DNA of 34,188 nt from Lachnospiraceae bacterium (GCA_024690425.1 JAILCT010000048.1:1-34188); one strand, 5' to 3'; positions 16,491 through 25,107 are shown, counted from the first letter of the stretch. The notes: generated by a model from the letters alone, not told the origin. Numbers and translations: made by a program.

Positions 16491-17864
16491 ATGAAAAAGA
16501 AAGTATTGGCATTATTATTGAGCGTTGCAACAGTTGTAACCATGATGGGCTGCGGCGGCCAGGCAGCAGCACCTGCTGAGGCACCGGCAGCTGAAGCACC
16601 TGCTGAAGAAGCTGCACCGGCAGAAGAAGCTTCCGCTGAAGAAGCTCCCGCTGAGGAAGAGGCTGAGCCTGAGTCGATCGGAAGCAGCGTTGAGGGTGAG
16701 CTTTCGGTTACGATCTGGGATGAAGGGCAGAGGCCCGGACTTCAGCAGATAGTTGATGAATGGTCAGCTCAGTCAGGCGTTAAGGCAACGATCCAGGTTG
16801 TTGACTGGAACAACTACTGGACACTTCTTGAGGCAGGCGCAACAGGCGGCGAGCTCCCCGACGTGTTCTGGATGCATTCAAACGTAGCTCAGAAATATAT
16901 GGAGAACGATCAGCTTCTCGACCTTACAGACAAGATCGCAGCAAGCGACAAGATCGATCTTAAGAATTATTACGAAGGTATTGTTAATCTTTATCAGTCA
17001 AACGGCAAGCAGTATGCGGTTCCCAAGGATATTGATACCATCGCCCTTTGGTACAACAAGACCATCTTCGATGAGATGGGTGTTGCTTATCCCGATGATA
17101 CATGGACATGGAAAGACTTTGCGGATGCAGCCAAGAAGCTTACCAATGATGACCACTGGGGATATGCCATTGCTCCCGGTAATAATCAGGAAGGTTACTA
17201 TAACACGATCTATTCATACGGCGGATATGTTATAAGCGAGGACAAGAAGAAGTCAGGTATGGATGATCCCAAGACTATCGAGGCAGTTAAGCTCTTTACT
17301 GATATGATCGCAGATGGTTCTTGTCCCGATCTTGCAACCGTATCCGAAACAGCTCCCAATGAGCTCCTTCAGGCAGGCAAGGTTGCAATGTCAATAAACG
17401 GATCATGGATGCTTGCCGGCTATCGTGATAATGAGTACACATCCAAGAACTGTGATGTTGCAGTACTTCCTTACACAAACGATCCTTCAGACCGTGTATC
17501 GATCTACAACGGACTTGGTTGGGCTGCAGCTGCCAACACCAAGAATCCCGATGCAGCATGGTCGCTTATAGAGTACCTTGGTTCCAAGGAAGCTCAGCTT
17601 AAGCAGGCAGAGCTCGGTGTAACGATGTCAGCATACATGGGAACTTCAGATGCATGGGTTAACAGTGTTGACTGCTTCGACCTTAACGGTCATATGAAGA
17701 TGCTTGATGCCAAGCTCGTATTCAGGCCTTACTCAAGGGATACAACAGTCTGGGAAGACATGATGATCGAAAAGCTTCAGGATGCATGGACAGGCGACAA
17801 GCCGGTAGATGCAGTATGTAAGGAAATAGCAGAGGAAATGAATGAGGATCTTGCTGAAGAGTAA
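16491..17864 (+). CDS. Sugar ABC transporter substrate-binding lipoprotein (family 1)
   Basis: This is the extracellular receptor of a carbohydrate ABC importer. Of 457 residues, MKKKVLALLL starts a signal peptide and TMMGC is a lipobox with Cys21 as the lipid-anchored residue. An Ala/Pro/Glu linker of about 40 residues is followed by a MalE-type binding domain (ELSVTIWDEGQRPGLQQIVDEW; GELPDVFWMHSN; PKDIDTIALWYNK). AAGGAGGG (16477-16484) precedes the ATG by 6 bases. The gene lies between an alpha-galactosidase and two permease genes, so the ligand is probably an alpha-galactoside of the raffinose class; this is inferred from context. A stable hairpin after the stop may raise its mRNA level over that of the permeases. 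Confidence 0.93.
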   Translation: MKKKVLALLLSVATVVTMMGCGGQAAAPAEAPAAEAPAEEAAPAEEASAEEAPAEEEAEPESIGSSVEGELSVTIWDEGQRPGLQQIVDEWSAQSGVKATIQVVDWNNYWTLLEAGATGGELPDVFWMHSNVAQKYMENDQLLDLTDKIAASDKIDLKNYYEGIVNLYQSNGKQYAVPKDIDTIALWYNKTIFDEMGVAYPDDTWTWKDFADAAKKLTNDDHWGYAIAPGNNQEGYYNTIYSYGGYVISEDKKKSGMDDPKTIEAVKLFTDMIADGSCPDLATVSETAPNELLQAGKVAMSINGSWMLAGYRDNEYTSKNCDVAVLPYTNDPSDRVSIYNGLGWAAAANTKNPDAAWSLIEYLGSKEAQLKQAELGVTMSAYMGTSDAWVNSVDCFDLNGHMKMLDAKLVFRPYSRDTTVWEDMMIEKLQDAWTGDKPVDAVCKEIAEEMNEDLAEE

Positions 17865-17902
17865 TCTATGAACGGATTACAAAAAATGATAGGATAATAA
17901 TG

Positions 17903-17939
17903 AGGGTGCGCGTGGGGGAATGCTCCCTGTGCGCACCCT
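17903..17939 (+). terminator. Strong intercistronic hairpin (attenuator or mRNA stabiliser)
   Basis: AGGGTGCGC (17903-17911) pairs with GCGCACCCT (17931-17939). Pairing continues inward with G-U and G-C pairs to a 5-base loop, making about 16 pairs. The sequence after it (TACTTTAC) is a poor T-tract, so it is probably a leaky terminator or a 3'-end stabiliser placed between the abundant binding protein and the permeases. Confidence 0.7.
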
Positions 17940-17974
17940 TACTTTACAGATAAAGGATCAATAAGGAGGATGCC

Positions 17975-18862
17975 GTGAAGAAAAAGGTGACGTCCAGACA
18001 GAGAAGCGAGTTTATATGGGGATGGCTCTTTATCCTGCCGACAATGCTGGGACTTATAATACTTAATCTTTACCCAATGGTCGATACGATAAGGCAGAGC
18101 TTCTATAAGACCGGTGATTTCGGCAAGGGCAATGTCTTTGTGGGTATGAAGAATTACCAGAAGGTCTTGGGTGATTCAGAAGTATGGCAGTGTTTGTGGA
18201 ACACGGTCAAATACGCCATAGTGGAGGTACCGCTTTCGATAGTGATCGCTCTTTTGCTTGCGGTCCTGCTTAACAAAAAGCTTAAGGGAAGGGATGCTTT
18301 CAGAACGATATTCTTCCTGCCGATGGTAGTTGCTCCGGCAGCCATAGCAATGGTCTGGAAGTGGCTCTATAATTCCAATTTCGGCCTAATAAACAATGTA
18401 TTTCATATCAAAGTCAACTGGATCTCGGATCCGAAGATAGCAATTTATTCCATTGCCGCGATCGGTATATGGTCGGTTATCGGTTATAACATGGTTCTTT
18501 TTCTTGCAGGCTTGCAGGAGGTTCCAAGGGACTATTACGAAGCAGCATCCCTCGATGGTGCAAACGGCTGGCAGCAGCTCATAAACATAACAGTTCCTCT
18601 TATTTCGCCAACCATCTTTTTTGTTCTTGTTACAAGGATAATTGGTGCCATGCAGGTCTTCGACCTTATATACATGATGATAGACCTTAATAATCCCGCC
18701 TGGAAGAAGACAGAATCACTCGTGTTCCTCTTCTATAAATATTCCTTCGAGCAGAGCAAGAAGGGATACGGTGCGACGGTTATAGTGGTCCTTCTGGTGC
18801 TTATACTCATACTTACGATCTTCCAGCTCATCGGCCAGAAGAAATGGGTTCACTATGAATGA
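17975..18862 (+). CDS. Sugar ABC transporter permease (MalF/UgpA type)
   Basis: This is one of the two membrane subunits of the importer, with 295 residues and six predicted membrane helices. The first spans about residues 13-33 (FIWGWLFILPTMLGLIILNLY). The cytoplasmic EAA loop, which contacts the ATPase, is EAASLDGANGWQQLINITVPLISP. The start is GTG at 17975 with AAGGAGG about 6 bases upstream. An ATG at 17970 is not usable because it reads ATG CCG TGA. It follows the intercistronic hairpin and is followed by the partner permease after 21 bases. Confidence 0.93.
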   Translation: MKKKVTSRQRSEFIWGWLFILPTMLGLIILNLYPMVDTIRQSFYKTGDFGKGNVFVGMKNYQKVLGDSEVWQCLWNTVKYAIVEVPLSIVIALLLAVLLNKKLKGRDAFRTIFFLPMVVAPAAIAMVWKWLYNSNFGLINNVFHIKVNWISDPKIAIYSIAAIGIWSVIGYNMVLFLAGLQEVPRDYYEAASLDGANGWQQLINITVPLISPTIFFVLVTRIIGAMQVFDLIYMMIDLNNPAWKKTESLVFLFYKYSFEQSKKGYGATVIVVLLVLILILTIFQLIGQKKWVHYE

Positions 18863-18883
18863 TCATAAGGGGGTTAAGTTAAT

Positions 18884-19708
18884 ATGAAAAAAACACTTGG
18901 AAATACAGTTATTTATATAGTTCTGATCCTGGTATCGATCACAATGCTGGTGCCTTTCCTATGGATGTTTTTAACGGCATTTAAGACAACTGCCGAGACG
19001 ATGCAGGTCGATCCCTTCGTCATAGTACCAAAGGTATGGCAGACACAGAACTTCGGCAATGTTATAAAGGCAATGAATTTCATAAGGCTCTATGCAAATA
19101 CGCTTGCGATGGTTGCATTAAGGATCCTGTTTGCGATACTTACCGCAACACTATCCGGCTATGCCTTTGCAAGGCTTGAATTCAGGGGTAAGAATTTCAT
19201 GTTTGCCCTTGTCCTTCTTCAGATGATGATACCTGTACAGCTTTTTATCATTCCCCAGTACGTAATGGTAAGCAAGCTCCATCTTACAAATACCATAATG
19301 GGACTTGTTTTCCCGGGTATAGTGACGGCATTCGGAACCTTCCTTCTAAGGCAGGCCTATATGCAGTTGCCCCGTGACCTTGAGGAGGCGGCAAGGCTTG
19401 ACGGATGCAATATCCCACAGACATTCTTTTATATAATGTCTCCTCTTACCAAGTCAGCCATGGTCGCTCTTGGTATCTTTACAGCGGTCTTTGCTTATAA
19501 GGACCTTATGTGGCCCATGATCGTATGTCCCGACAACAGGGCAACGACACTTGCATCGGCTCTTGCCAAGATGAACGGTCAGTACCAGCAGAAGTATCCG
19601 GAACTTATGATGGCAGCTCTTATATCCTGTGTTCCGATGATAATAATCTATATAATATTCCAGAAGCAGTTTATCGAAGGAATCGCAACATCCGGAGGAA
19701 AGCTGTAA
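18884..19708 (+). CDS. Sugar ABC transporter permease (MalG/UgpE type)
   Basis: This is the second membrane subunit, with 274 residues and six predicted helices beginning at TVIYIVLILVSITMLVPFLW. The EAA loop is EEAARLDGCNIPQTFFYIMSPL. The ATG has AAGGGGG upstream. Together with the preceding MalF-type protein it forms the transmembrane channel for the locus's binding protein. No ATPase gene follows, which is common in Firmicutes where one MsmK/UgpC-type ATPase serves several importers (family knowledge). A terminator closes this segment at 19715-19757. Confidence 0.93.
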   Translation: MKKTLGNTVIYIVLILVSITMLVPFLWMFLTAFKTTAETMQVDPFVIVPKVWQTQNFGNVIKAMNFIRLYANTLAMVALRILFAILTATLSGYAFARLEFRGKNFMFALVLLQMMIPVQLFIIPQYVMVSKLHLTNTIMGLVFPGIVTAFGTFLLRQAYMQLPRDLEEAARLDGCNIPQTFFYIMSPLTKSAMVALGIFTAVFAYKDLMWPMIVCPDNRATTLASALAKMNGQYQQKYPELMMAALISCVPMIIIYIIFQKQFIEGIATSGGKL

Positions 19709-19714
19709 TATAAG

Positions 19715-19757
19715 GAGCCAGGGAGCCAAAAGAGCCGTCCCCCTGGCTCTTGTTTTT
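19715..19757 (+). terminator. Intrinsic terminator after the permease genes
   Basis: GAGCCAGGG (19715-19723) pairs with CCCTGGCTC (19741-19749) around a 17-base loop, then TTGTTTTT. The loop and the start of the right arm hold a copy of the dispersed repeat seen at 22975 and 23011. Confidence 0.82.
19725..19742 (+). repeat. Dispersed 18-base repeat, copy 1 (in terminator loop)
   Basis: GCCAAAAGAGCCGTCCCC differs by one base from the copy at 22975-22992 and by two from that at 23011-23028. All three are on the plus strand. It resembles the short palindrome-forming repeats spread through many Firmicute genomes. Confidence 0.7.
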
Positions 19758-19779
19758 GTTGTAGAAATGAGAGGGTAAA

Positions 19780-21864
19780 ATGAGTGAAAAAAAAGTAAAG
19801 ATGATACCTGTAAATGATATGAATGCAGTTTACGTGATATCAGGCGAAGGAGAAGTATCGTTTTCAATAGTACCTAAAGATCACGGGGAACCTGCCTGGG
19901 ATAAGGGTGGGGCCGATCCCCTCATCCAGATATCATGTACCGGTGATTCATCGGTTCCCGGATTTGCGGCCGGAATGACAAGACATAATTCAGGAATGAC
20001 CATGTCCTTTAAATATGTCTCCCAGGAGTGCATTGACAGGGACGGATACAGGAAGATCATAACGGAGCTTGTAAATCCGCAGGGCATAAGGCTTGAGCAT
20101 GTCGTCATCGGACATAAGGGTTCAAGAGCCCTGAGGGTATATTCCATGATCTTTAACGAGACGGATAAGGATATTACCATAGAAGCCTTATCCTCTGTAA
20201 ACCTTTACGGTATAACCCCTTATGCTTTAGATGAAGCTACCGGCAGGCTCATGCTTCACAGGTTCAGGAGCAGGTGGAGTGCTGAAGGAAGACATTCGCA
20301 GGATTCCATCGAAGACCTGATGCTTGAGCCTTCCTGGGCAGGGTTTGGTGTAAGGTGTGAGAAATTCGGTACTACAGGTTCAATGCCTATAAGGGGATTT
20401 TTCCCGTTTGCAGCCATAGAGGATAAGGAAGCGGGAGTCATATGGGGCTTAAGCCTTGCATGTTCTTCATCCTGGCAGATAGAAGCTGTAAGGATGAATG
20501 AGAACTTAAGCATTACATGCGGCCTTGCCGATTATGAATTCGGTCACTGGAGAAAGGTTATAAAGGCAGGTGAGTCTTTTACATCTCCCGAGTGTATGAT
20601 AACAGCCCTGGCGGGTGATTTTGCGGGTGTATGCGACAGGCTGCTTGATGCACAGAAGGATAAGCTGCCTGCATACCAGAGGGTTGACAGGCTGCCCCTA
20701 ATATTCAATGAATACTGTACGACCTGGGGCGAACCGAGCGAGGAAAACATAGATAAGATACTTTCTGTAATAAAGGACAGGGGTTATGAATACTTTGTAA
20801 TAGATGCAGGCTGGTATGCCGACTCGGTGACGGGCTGGCAGGATAACATGGGGGACTGGAAGGTGGCGGATGACCTCTTTCCGAACGGATTAAAGCCTGT
20901 CGTTAAGAAGATAAATGATGCCGGAATGAAGGCCGGCATATGGTTCGAGCTCGAGGTTGTGGGTAAGGATTCGGATGCCGTTAAAGATGAAGCCCACCTT
21001 CTTACAAGGGACGGCAAAGTCATAATCTCGGGAACCAGGCGCTTTTTCGATATGAGAAGTGAATGGGTTGAGAATTACCTTACTGAAAAAGTCATTGATT
21101 TCCTTAACGAGAACGGATTTGAATATATCAAGATAGATTATAACGAAACGATAGGCATAGGATGCGACGGGTCAGACAGCTACGCAGAAGGATTAAGACA
21201 GTGTATAGAGTGTACGAAGAAGTTCTATAAAAAGATAAAAACGTCGGTTCCGGGAATAGCGATCGAGGTCTGCTCATCGGGTGGTCACAGATTAGAGCAG
21301 GGATTTATGGAACTTGCGGACTATCTCTCCTTCTCCGATGCCCATGAGGAGAAAGAGATCCCCGTTATCGCAGCTGATCTTCAGCAGCTCATTCTGCCTT
21401 CGAAGAGCCAGATATGGTCTGTACTCCGTAAAAGTGATGAATTAAAGAGGATAGCATATTCTATATGTGCGGGTATGTATGGAGTCCTGTGTATATCGGG
21501 TGATGTATTTGATCTTTCCAAAGAGCAATGGGGATTAGCACAAAATGGAACTGACTTTTATAAAAAGGTGAGTCCTGTGATCGTAAACGGGATCACGGAA
21601 AGGTTTGGTCCCTTCCAGGTTTCAAACAGGGCACTTAAGGAATATCAGGCATCGGTAAGATACGGTGATAACAAAGAAGCCCTTGTTATAGTCCATGCAT
21701 TTGAACATGACAGCGATCTTAACATAGAGATTCCGATCAAGCCGGGTTATTCGATCAGGGATATATTCGAAACCGGCGACCATGGTATCAGATTAAATGA
21801 AACAAAGCTTAATATATGCTTTAAGGAATCCTTCGATGCCGTGGCGATTCTTCTTGCAGAATAA
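19780..21864 (+). CDS. Second alpha-galactosidase-like enzyme, GH36 superfamily
   Basis: A 694-residue cytoplasmic glycoside hydrolase related to but divergent from the enzyme at 14151. The barrel contains FVIDAGWYADSVTGWQDNMGDW and MKAGIWFELEVV. YIKIDYNET carries the probable nucleophile Asp453, and SFSDAHEEKEIP carries the probable acid/base Asp520. EVCSSGGHRLEQG matches the family glycine-rich loop. The GH36 fold and both acids are seen; the exact substrate is not. A different linkage or chain length than the first enzyme is a reasonable inference. GAGAGGG precedes the ATG. It lies 22 bases after a terminator, so it is transcribed by read-through or by an unseen promoter. Confidence 0.88.
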   Translation: MSEKKVKMIPVNDMNAVYVISGEGEVSFSIVPKDHGEPAWDKGGADPLIQISCTGDSSVPGFAAGMTRHNSGMTMSFKYVSQECIDRDGYRKIITELVNPQGIRLEHVVIGHKGSRALRVYSMIFNETDKDITIEALSSVNLYGITPYALDEATGRLMLHRFRSRWSAEGRHSQDSIEDLMLEPSWAGFGVRCEKFGTTGSMPIRGFFPFAAIEDKEAGVIWGLSLACSSSWQIEAVRMNENLSITCGLADYEFGHWRKVIKAGESFTSPECMITALAGDFAGVCDRLLDAQKDKLPAYQRVDRLPLIFNEYCTTWGEPSEENIDKILSVIKDRGYEYFVIDAGWYADSVTGWQDNMGDWKVADDLFPNGLKPVVKKINDAGMKAGIWFELEVVGKDSDAVKDEAHLLTRDGKVIISGTRRFFDMRSEWVENYLTEKVIDFLNENGFEYIKIDYNETIGIGCDGSDSYAEGLRQCIECTKKFYKKIKTSVPGIAIEVCSSGGHRLEQGFMELADYLSFSDAHEEKEIPVIAADLQQLILPSKSQIWSVLRKSDELKRIAYSICAGMYGVLCISGDVFDLSKEQWGLAQNGTDFYKKVSPVIVNGITERFGPFQVSNRALKEYQASVRYGDNKEALVIVHAFEHDSDLNIEIPIKPGYSIRDIFETGDHGIRLNETKLNICFKESFDAVAILLAE

Positions 21865-21891
21865 AGTCAGGAACTGACGGAGTATTTGATT

Positions 21892-21937
21892 AACCTCATG
21901 ATCTATGATATCGTTAGGCATAGATTGTGAGGTTTTT
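21892..21937 (+). terminator. Intrinsic terminator after the second galactosidase
   Basis: AACCTCA (21892-21898) pairs with TGAGGTT (21928-21934), and ATCTATG (21901-21907) with CATAGAT (21919-21925). A 2x2 internal loop separates them and TTTTT (21933-21937) follows. GAGGT in the right arm is also the only ribosome binding site candidate for the ATG at 21943. Confidence 0.75.
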
Positions 21938-21942
21938 GCTGT

Positions 21943-22851
21943 ATGGCAGAGAAAATGACTGAAAAAATGAAAGAAAATTCGCAAAAATTTGACCCCCTGA
22001 AAGTCACTGACAGGGATACGGGTAAGGAATACTATGGCGGTGACCAGAACTGGTATAAGTCCAATACCATGGCTTTCGCGGGATGCGGGTCGGTGGCCGC
22101 CCTTAATATGTTAAGAACACTGGCTGTTAAATATCCTGTTGAATTTAAGGGGAAAAATGTGTCGGATGAACTGGGCGTGCTTACAGAAAAGGTAATATAT
22201 AAGGATGATTTTACCTATATTATGAAGGATATCTATAAATCCATGTTTGTGCTTGAGCTCCCCATTATAAGGCGTCTGTGCGATCTCCTTAAAAGAGGGA
22301 ACAAGCTCTTTAAGTTTATCCCGCCAAGCCTGGGCTTAAGCATGTTCGGATTTATAACCGGAACTCTCAGGTTCTGTGCAAAGAGGGGACTTTACCTCCA
22401 TGTTAAGGTCCTGCCAACGGCCTTTACTTCATATGACAGAGGCCTTGACTTTATAAGGGAAGGTCTGAAAAAGGGCGGATCCGTAGTAATGCTGACTTCC
22501 CTTAACAGACATCCGTTAAGGCTCTACTCCGGAGGAGTAGGAGAATTAAATGGTGGATATGATCAGAAGAAGGGTGTAAGGTCACACTTTATGACCATTA
22601 CGGATATAGTTGAAGACAATCCACAGGGTCCCCTTATTAAACTGACAACCTGGGGTCGGGTGGCAACTGTTCCATACAGCAGGCTGAATAAGTCCTGGCA
22701 CAGGATGAGGGCTTATACAAGCTGTCTTTATTATTTCACTCCCACAGATTCACCTGGACTTGTTAAAGCAGACATGGCAAAGTCATACGCAGTGTATGTA
22801 TGGGCTATGATAAAGGGACTGCTTGGCTGGGCGGTGCCGGGGAACAGGTAG
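21943..22851 (+). CDS. Predicted C39-like (papain-fold) cysteine peptidase homologue
   Basis: A 302-residue protein without a signal peptide. AFAGCGSVAALNML (Cys48) resembles the nucleophile region of C39-like peptidases. RSHFMTITDIVED supplies a candidate catalytic His215. The following LIKLTTWGRVATVPYSRL matches the strand that ends in Asp/Asn-Pro-Trp-Gly in active members, but here Thr-Thr replaces Asp-Pro. The family call rests on these motifs and is moderate. It may be a peptidase with an altered third residue or a non-catalytic relative. GAGGT 9 bases upstream of the ATG lies inside the preceding terminator's right arm. An M15 peptidase lipoprotein starts 7 bases after its stop, suggesting a shared cell-wall or peptide-processing role. 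Confidence 0.6.
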   Translation: MAEKMTEKMKENSQKFDPLKVTDRDTGKEYYGGDQNWYKSNTMAFAGCGSVAALNMLRTLAVKYPVEFKGKNVSDELGVLTEKVIYKDDFTYIMKDIYKSMFVLELPIIRRLCDLLKRGNKLFKFIPPSLGLSMFGFITGTLRFCAKRGLYLHVKVLPTAFTSYDRGLDFIREGLKKGGSVVMLTSLNRHPLRLYSGGVGELNGGYDQKKGVRSHFMTITDIVEDNPQGPLIKLTTWGRVATVPYSRLNKSWHRMRAYTSCLYYFTPTDSPGLVKADMAKSYAVYVWAMIKGLLGWAVPGNR

Positions 22852-22858
22852 ACTTACG

Positions 22859-23767
22859 ATGATCATAATAAAGGAAATAAGGAAATATTATATAAAATGT
22901 ATGATCCCTGCTCTTGCTTCCTTATGCATAACAGCCATTCTGTCAGGATGCAGTTCGGGATCGTCCACAAGTGTGCCAAAAGAACCGTCCCCGGTGGCAC
23001 ATGAAAATGAGCCAAAAGAACCATCCCCGACGAAATCGCCGGTGGAAGATACCGTGATCGTTGTAAATGAGGTGGCTTCCGACTCTGAAGGCAGCAAAAC
23101 AGAAGTAAAAACAGAGGAAGAAATGGAAGAGGCAGATACAACAAGAGAAGATATGGGAGAAGCCTTTTATATAACTGAAATAACGGATGAGCTTTTTGAC
23201 CGCATATACGGTAAATCCTATAAGGAAGAATGCACCCTGCCAAGAGAGGACTTAAGATATCTTCATCTGCTTCATAAGGATATAAATGGAGAAGTCCATG
23301 AGGGTGAGATGATAACGAACTATCATATAGCCGAAGATGTACTTGACATAATGAAGGAACTTTATGAGAATGATTATCCCATAGAAAAGGTAAGGCTGGT
23401 GGATGAATACGGGGCAGATGATGAACTGTCAATGGAGGATAACAATTCATCTTCATTTAACTTCCGCTTCGTACCGAGAACAAAAAAGATATCCAAGCAC
23501 GGCCTGGGCCTGGCGGTGGATATAAATACCCTGTATAATCCCTACATCACAAAGTCGGATTCGGGCCTTAGGATAGAGCCTGTTAATGCCGAAGCTTATG
23601 CGGACAGGAATAAGGTTTTTGACTATAAGATAGTGAAGGGTGACTTATGTTATGAACTTTTTATCTCACACGGCTTTGAATGGGGCGGGGAATGGAAGAA
23701 CAGCAAGGATTACCAGCATTTTGAGATACCGACAGGTAAGATAAATGAATGGTATCCAGGAAATTAA
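22859..23767 (+). CDS. M15-family peptidase lipoprotein (VanY / endopeptidase-like)
   Basis: A predicted zinc-dependent D-alanyl-D-alanine carboxypeptidase or L-Ala-D-Glu endopeptidase acting on peptidoglycan outside the cell. From the ATG at 22859 the protein has a basic start (KEIRKYYIK), a hydrophobic core and lipobox ILSGC. A Pro/Glu/Ser/Thr-rich linker precedes the catalytic domain. Zinc ligands are His and Asp in SKHGLGLAVD and His in DYQHFEIP, with GGEW between. The upstream in-frame ATG at 22823 would overlap the previous gene and bury the signal peptide, so 22859 is preferred. The linker includes PKEPSP twice, both encoded by copies of the dispersed 18-base repeat. It is co-oriented and 7 bases from the C39-like gene, then meets murA across a bidirectional terminator. 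Confidence 0.85.
   Translation: MIIIKEIRKYYIKCMIPALASLCITAILSGCSSGSSTSVPKEPSPVAHENEPKEPSPTKSPVEDTVIVVNEVASDSEGSKTEVKTEEEMEEADTTREDMGEAFYITEITDELFDRIYGKSYKEECTLPREDLRYLHLLHKDINGEVHEGEMITNYHIAEDVLDIMKELYENDYPIEKVRLVDEYGADDELSMEDNNSSSFNFRFVPRTKKISKHGLGLAVDINTLYNPYITKSDSGLRIEPVNAEAYADRNKVFDYKIVKGDLCYELFISHGFEWGGEWKNSKDYQHFEIPTGKINEWYPGN
22973..23000 (+). repeat. Dispersed repeat, copy 2 with flanking palindrome, inside coding sequence
   Basis: The core GCCAAAAGAACCGTCCCC (22975-22992) is enclosed by GTGCCA and TGGCAC, so the unit can fold as a hairpin with an inner CCG/CGG stem. It encodes VPKEPSPVA in the linker of the M15 lipoprotein. Confidence 0.7.
23011..23028 (+). repeat. Dispersed repeat, copy 3, inside coding sequence
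   Basis: GCCAAAAGAACCATCCCC differs by one base from copy 2, 36 bases away, and stays in the same reading frame, encoding the second PKEPSP. The closing palindrome arm is not preserved here. Confidence 0.65.
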
Positions 23768-23790
23768 AAAGACCGGATCAACCGGTCTTT
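23768..23790. terminator. Bidirectional terminator between the M15 gene and murA
   Basis: AAAGACCGG (23768-23776) pairs perfectly with CCGGTCTTT (23782-23790) around a 5-base loop. The minus-strand side continues as a run of five T. The murA stop codon is in the loop, and the M15 stop directly abuts the left arm. Confidence 0.88.
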
Positions 23791-25070
23791 AATCTGAACT
23801 TCTGAACTTCACGCTCGGCGCTTACCTTCTCTATTTGGGCGCCAAGGCTCTGGAGCTTCTCGGGGAAATCCTCGTATCCCCTTTCGATATAATAGATGTC
23901 ATCTACGGTGGAAACACCGTCCGCGGCAAGTGCTGCCATTACAAGAGCTGCTCCGGCACGAAGGTCCGGTGCGGTTATCGGTGCTCCTGTGAGCTTCTGT
24001 ACGCCTTCTACTATTGCAGTATTTCCCTCAACCTTGATATTGGCTCCCATCTTAAGGAGTTCGTCAACATATCTGAACCTGTTCTCAAATATGCTCTCGG
24101 TAACAACACAGGTTCCGTCGGATATCGACAGGGCTGCAGCAATCTGGGGCTGCATATCCGTAGGGAATCCCGGATAGGGAAGTGTCTTAACATGTGTATG
24201 CTTAAGGGGTCTTGAAGAAACAACCCTTAATTCATCATCGAATTCCTCAACCTCACATCCCATCTCAATAAGCTTGGCTGTTATTGACTCAAGATGCTTG
24301 GGGATAACGTTCTTGATGGTGATATCACCCTTGGTTATGGCTGCCGCGAACATATAGGTTCCGGCTTCTATCTGGTCGGGTATTATCGAATAAGTGGTAC
24401 CGTGGAGCTTATCAACACCCTTGATCCTTATGACATCGGTACCTGCACCTTTTATGTTGGCACCCATACTGTTAAGGAAGTTGGCCACGTCAACGACATG
24501 GGGCTCCTTGGCTGCATTCTCGATAATTGTCTTACCGTCCGCAAGAGATGCGGCCATCATGATATTGATGGTGGCACCTACCGTAACTACATCAAGATAG
24601 ATGTGATTGCCGGTAAGTGAATCGGCTTCAGCTGTGATAAGACCCCTGGCTATCCTTACATCCGCTCCCAGGGCCCTGAATCCCTTGATATGCTGATCGA
24701 TAGGCCTTGATCCTATGTTGCAGCCTCCGGGAAGAGCCACTTCGGCACTCTTATACTTGCCTAACAGGGCACCGAGCATGTAATAGGAAGCCCTTATCTT
24801 CTTTATATATGAAGCATCTATAGTGTAGTCGTGGATCATAGAAGCATTGATCTTGACTGTATGCCTGTCAAGATGCTCCACAATAACACCTATGCTCTCC
24901 ATTGCCTTGATAAGGACATTTATATCTCTTACATCAGGCAGGTTCTCTATTATAACGGTTTCATCGGTCATGACGGCTGTAGCAAGGATGGCCAGTGCCG
25001 CGTTCTTTGCTCCGCCTATCTCGACCTCACCTACTAAGGGATTGCCTCCCCTAATGACGTACTGTTCCAC
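23778..25070 (-). CDS. murA: UDP-N-acetylglucosamine 1-carboxyvinyltransferase
   Basis: It transfers enolpyruvate from PEP to UDP-GlcNAc, the first committed step of peptidoglycan synthesis, and is the target class of fosfomycin. Of 430 residues, the N-terminus [13 protein letters not shown] (Lys22, Asn23) and [16 protein letters not shown] with the PEP-binding Cys117 are diagnostic. Keeping Cys rather than Asp predicts fosfomycin sensitivity by family knowledge. The start is GTG at 25070, with an AGGAAA-type site upstream on the minus strand. A promoter with a perfect 17-base spacer lies at 25108-25136. Firmicutes often have two MurA paralogues; sequence alone does not tell which this is. 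Confidence 0.96.
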   Translation of the reverse strand: MEQYVIRGGNPLVGEVEIGGAKNAALAILATAVMTDETVIIENLPDVRDINVLIKAMESIGVIVEHLDRHTVKINASMIHDYTIDASYIKKIRASYYMLGALLGKYKSAEVALPGGCNIGSRPIDQHIKGFRALGADVRIARGLITAEADSLTGNHIYLDVVTVGATINIMMAASLADGKTIIENAAKEPHVVDVANFLNSMGANIKGAGTDVIRIKGVDKLHGTTYSIIPDQIEAGTYMFAAAITKGDITIKNVIPKHLESITAKLIEMGCEVEEFDDELRVVSSRPLKHTHVKTLPYPGFPTDMQPQIAAALSISDGTCVVTESIFENRFRYVDELLKMGANIKVEGNTAIVEGVQKLTGAPITAPDLRAGAALVMAALAADGVSTVDDIYYIERGYEDFPEKLQSLGAQIEKVSAEREVQKFRLKTG

Positions 25071-25107
25071 GTAATTTCCTCGTCGATCTGTTCAAACTAT
25101 CCTAATG

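Noticed and set aside
17970..17978. ATG as start of the MalF-type permease
   Set aside because: It reads ATG CCG TGA. The GTG at 17975 is in frame and properly spaced from AAGGAGG.
19780..21864. CRISPR, prophage or insertion-sequence content around the repeats
   Set aside because: No repeat-spacer pattern, integrase, transposase or target-site duplication was seen anywhere in the window. The short repeats are isolated copies.
22863..23456. Long minus-strand frame of 197 codons opposite the M15 gene
   Set aside because: Leu/Pro/His-rich, no family motifs, and antisense to a gene with clear lipobox and zinc ligands.
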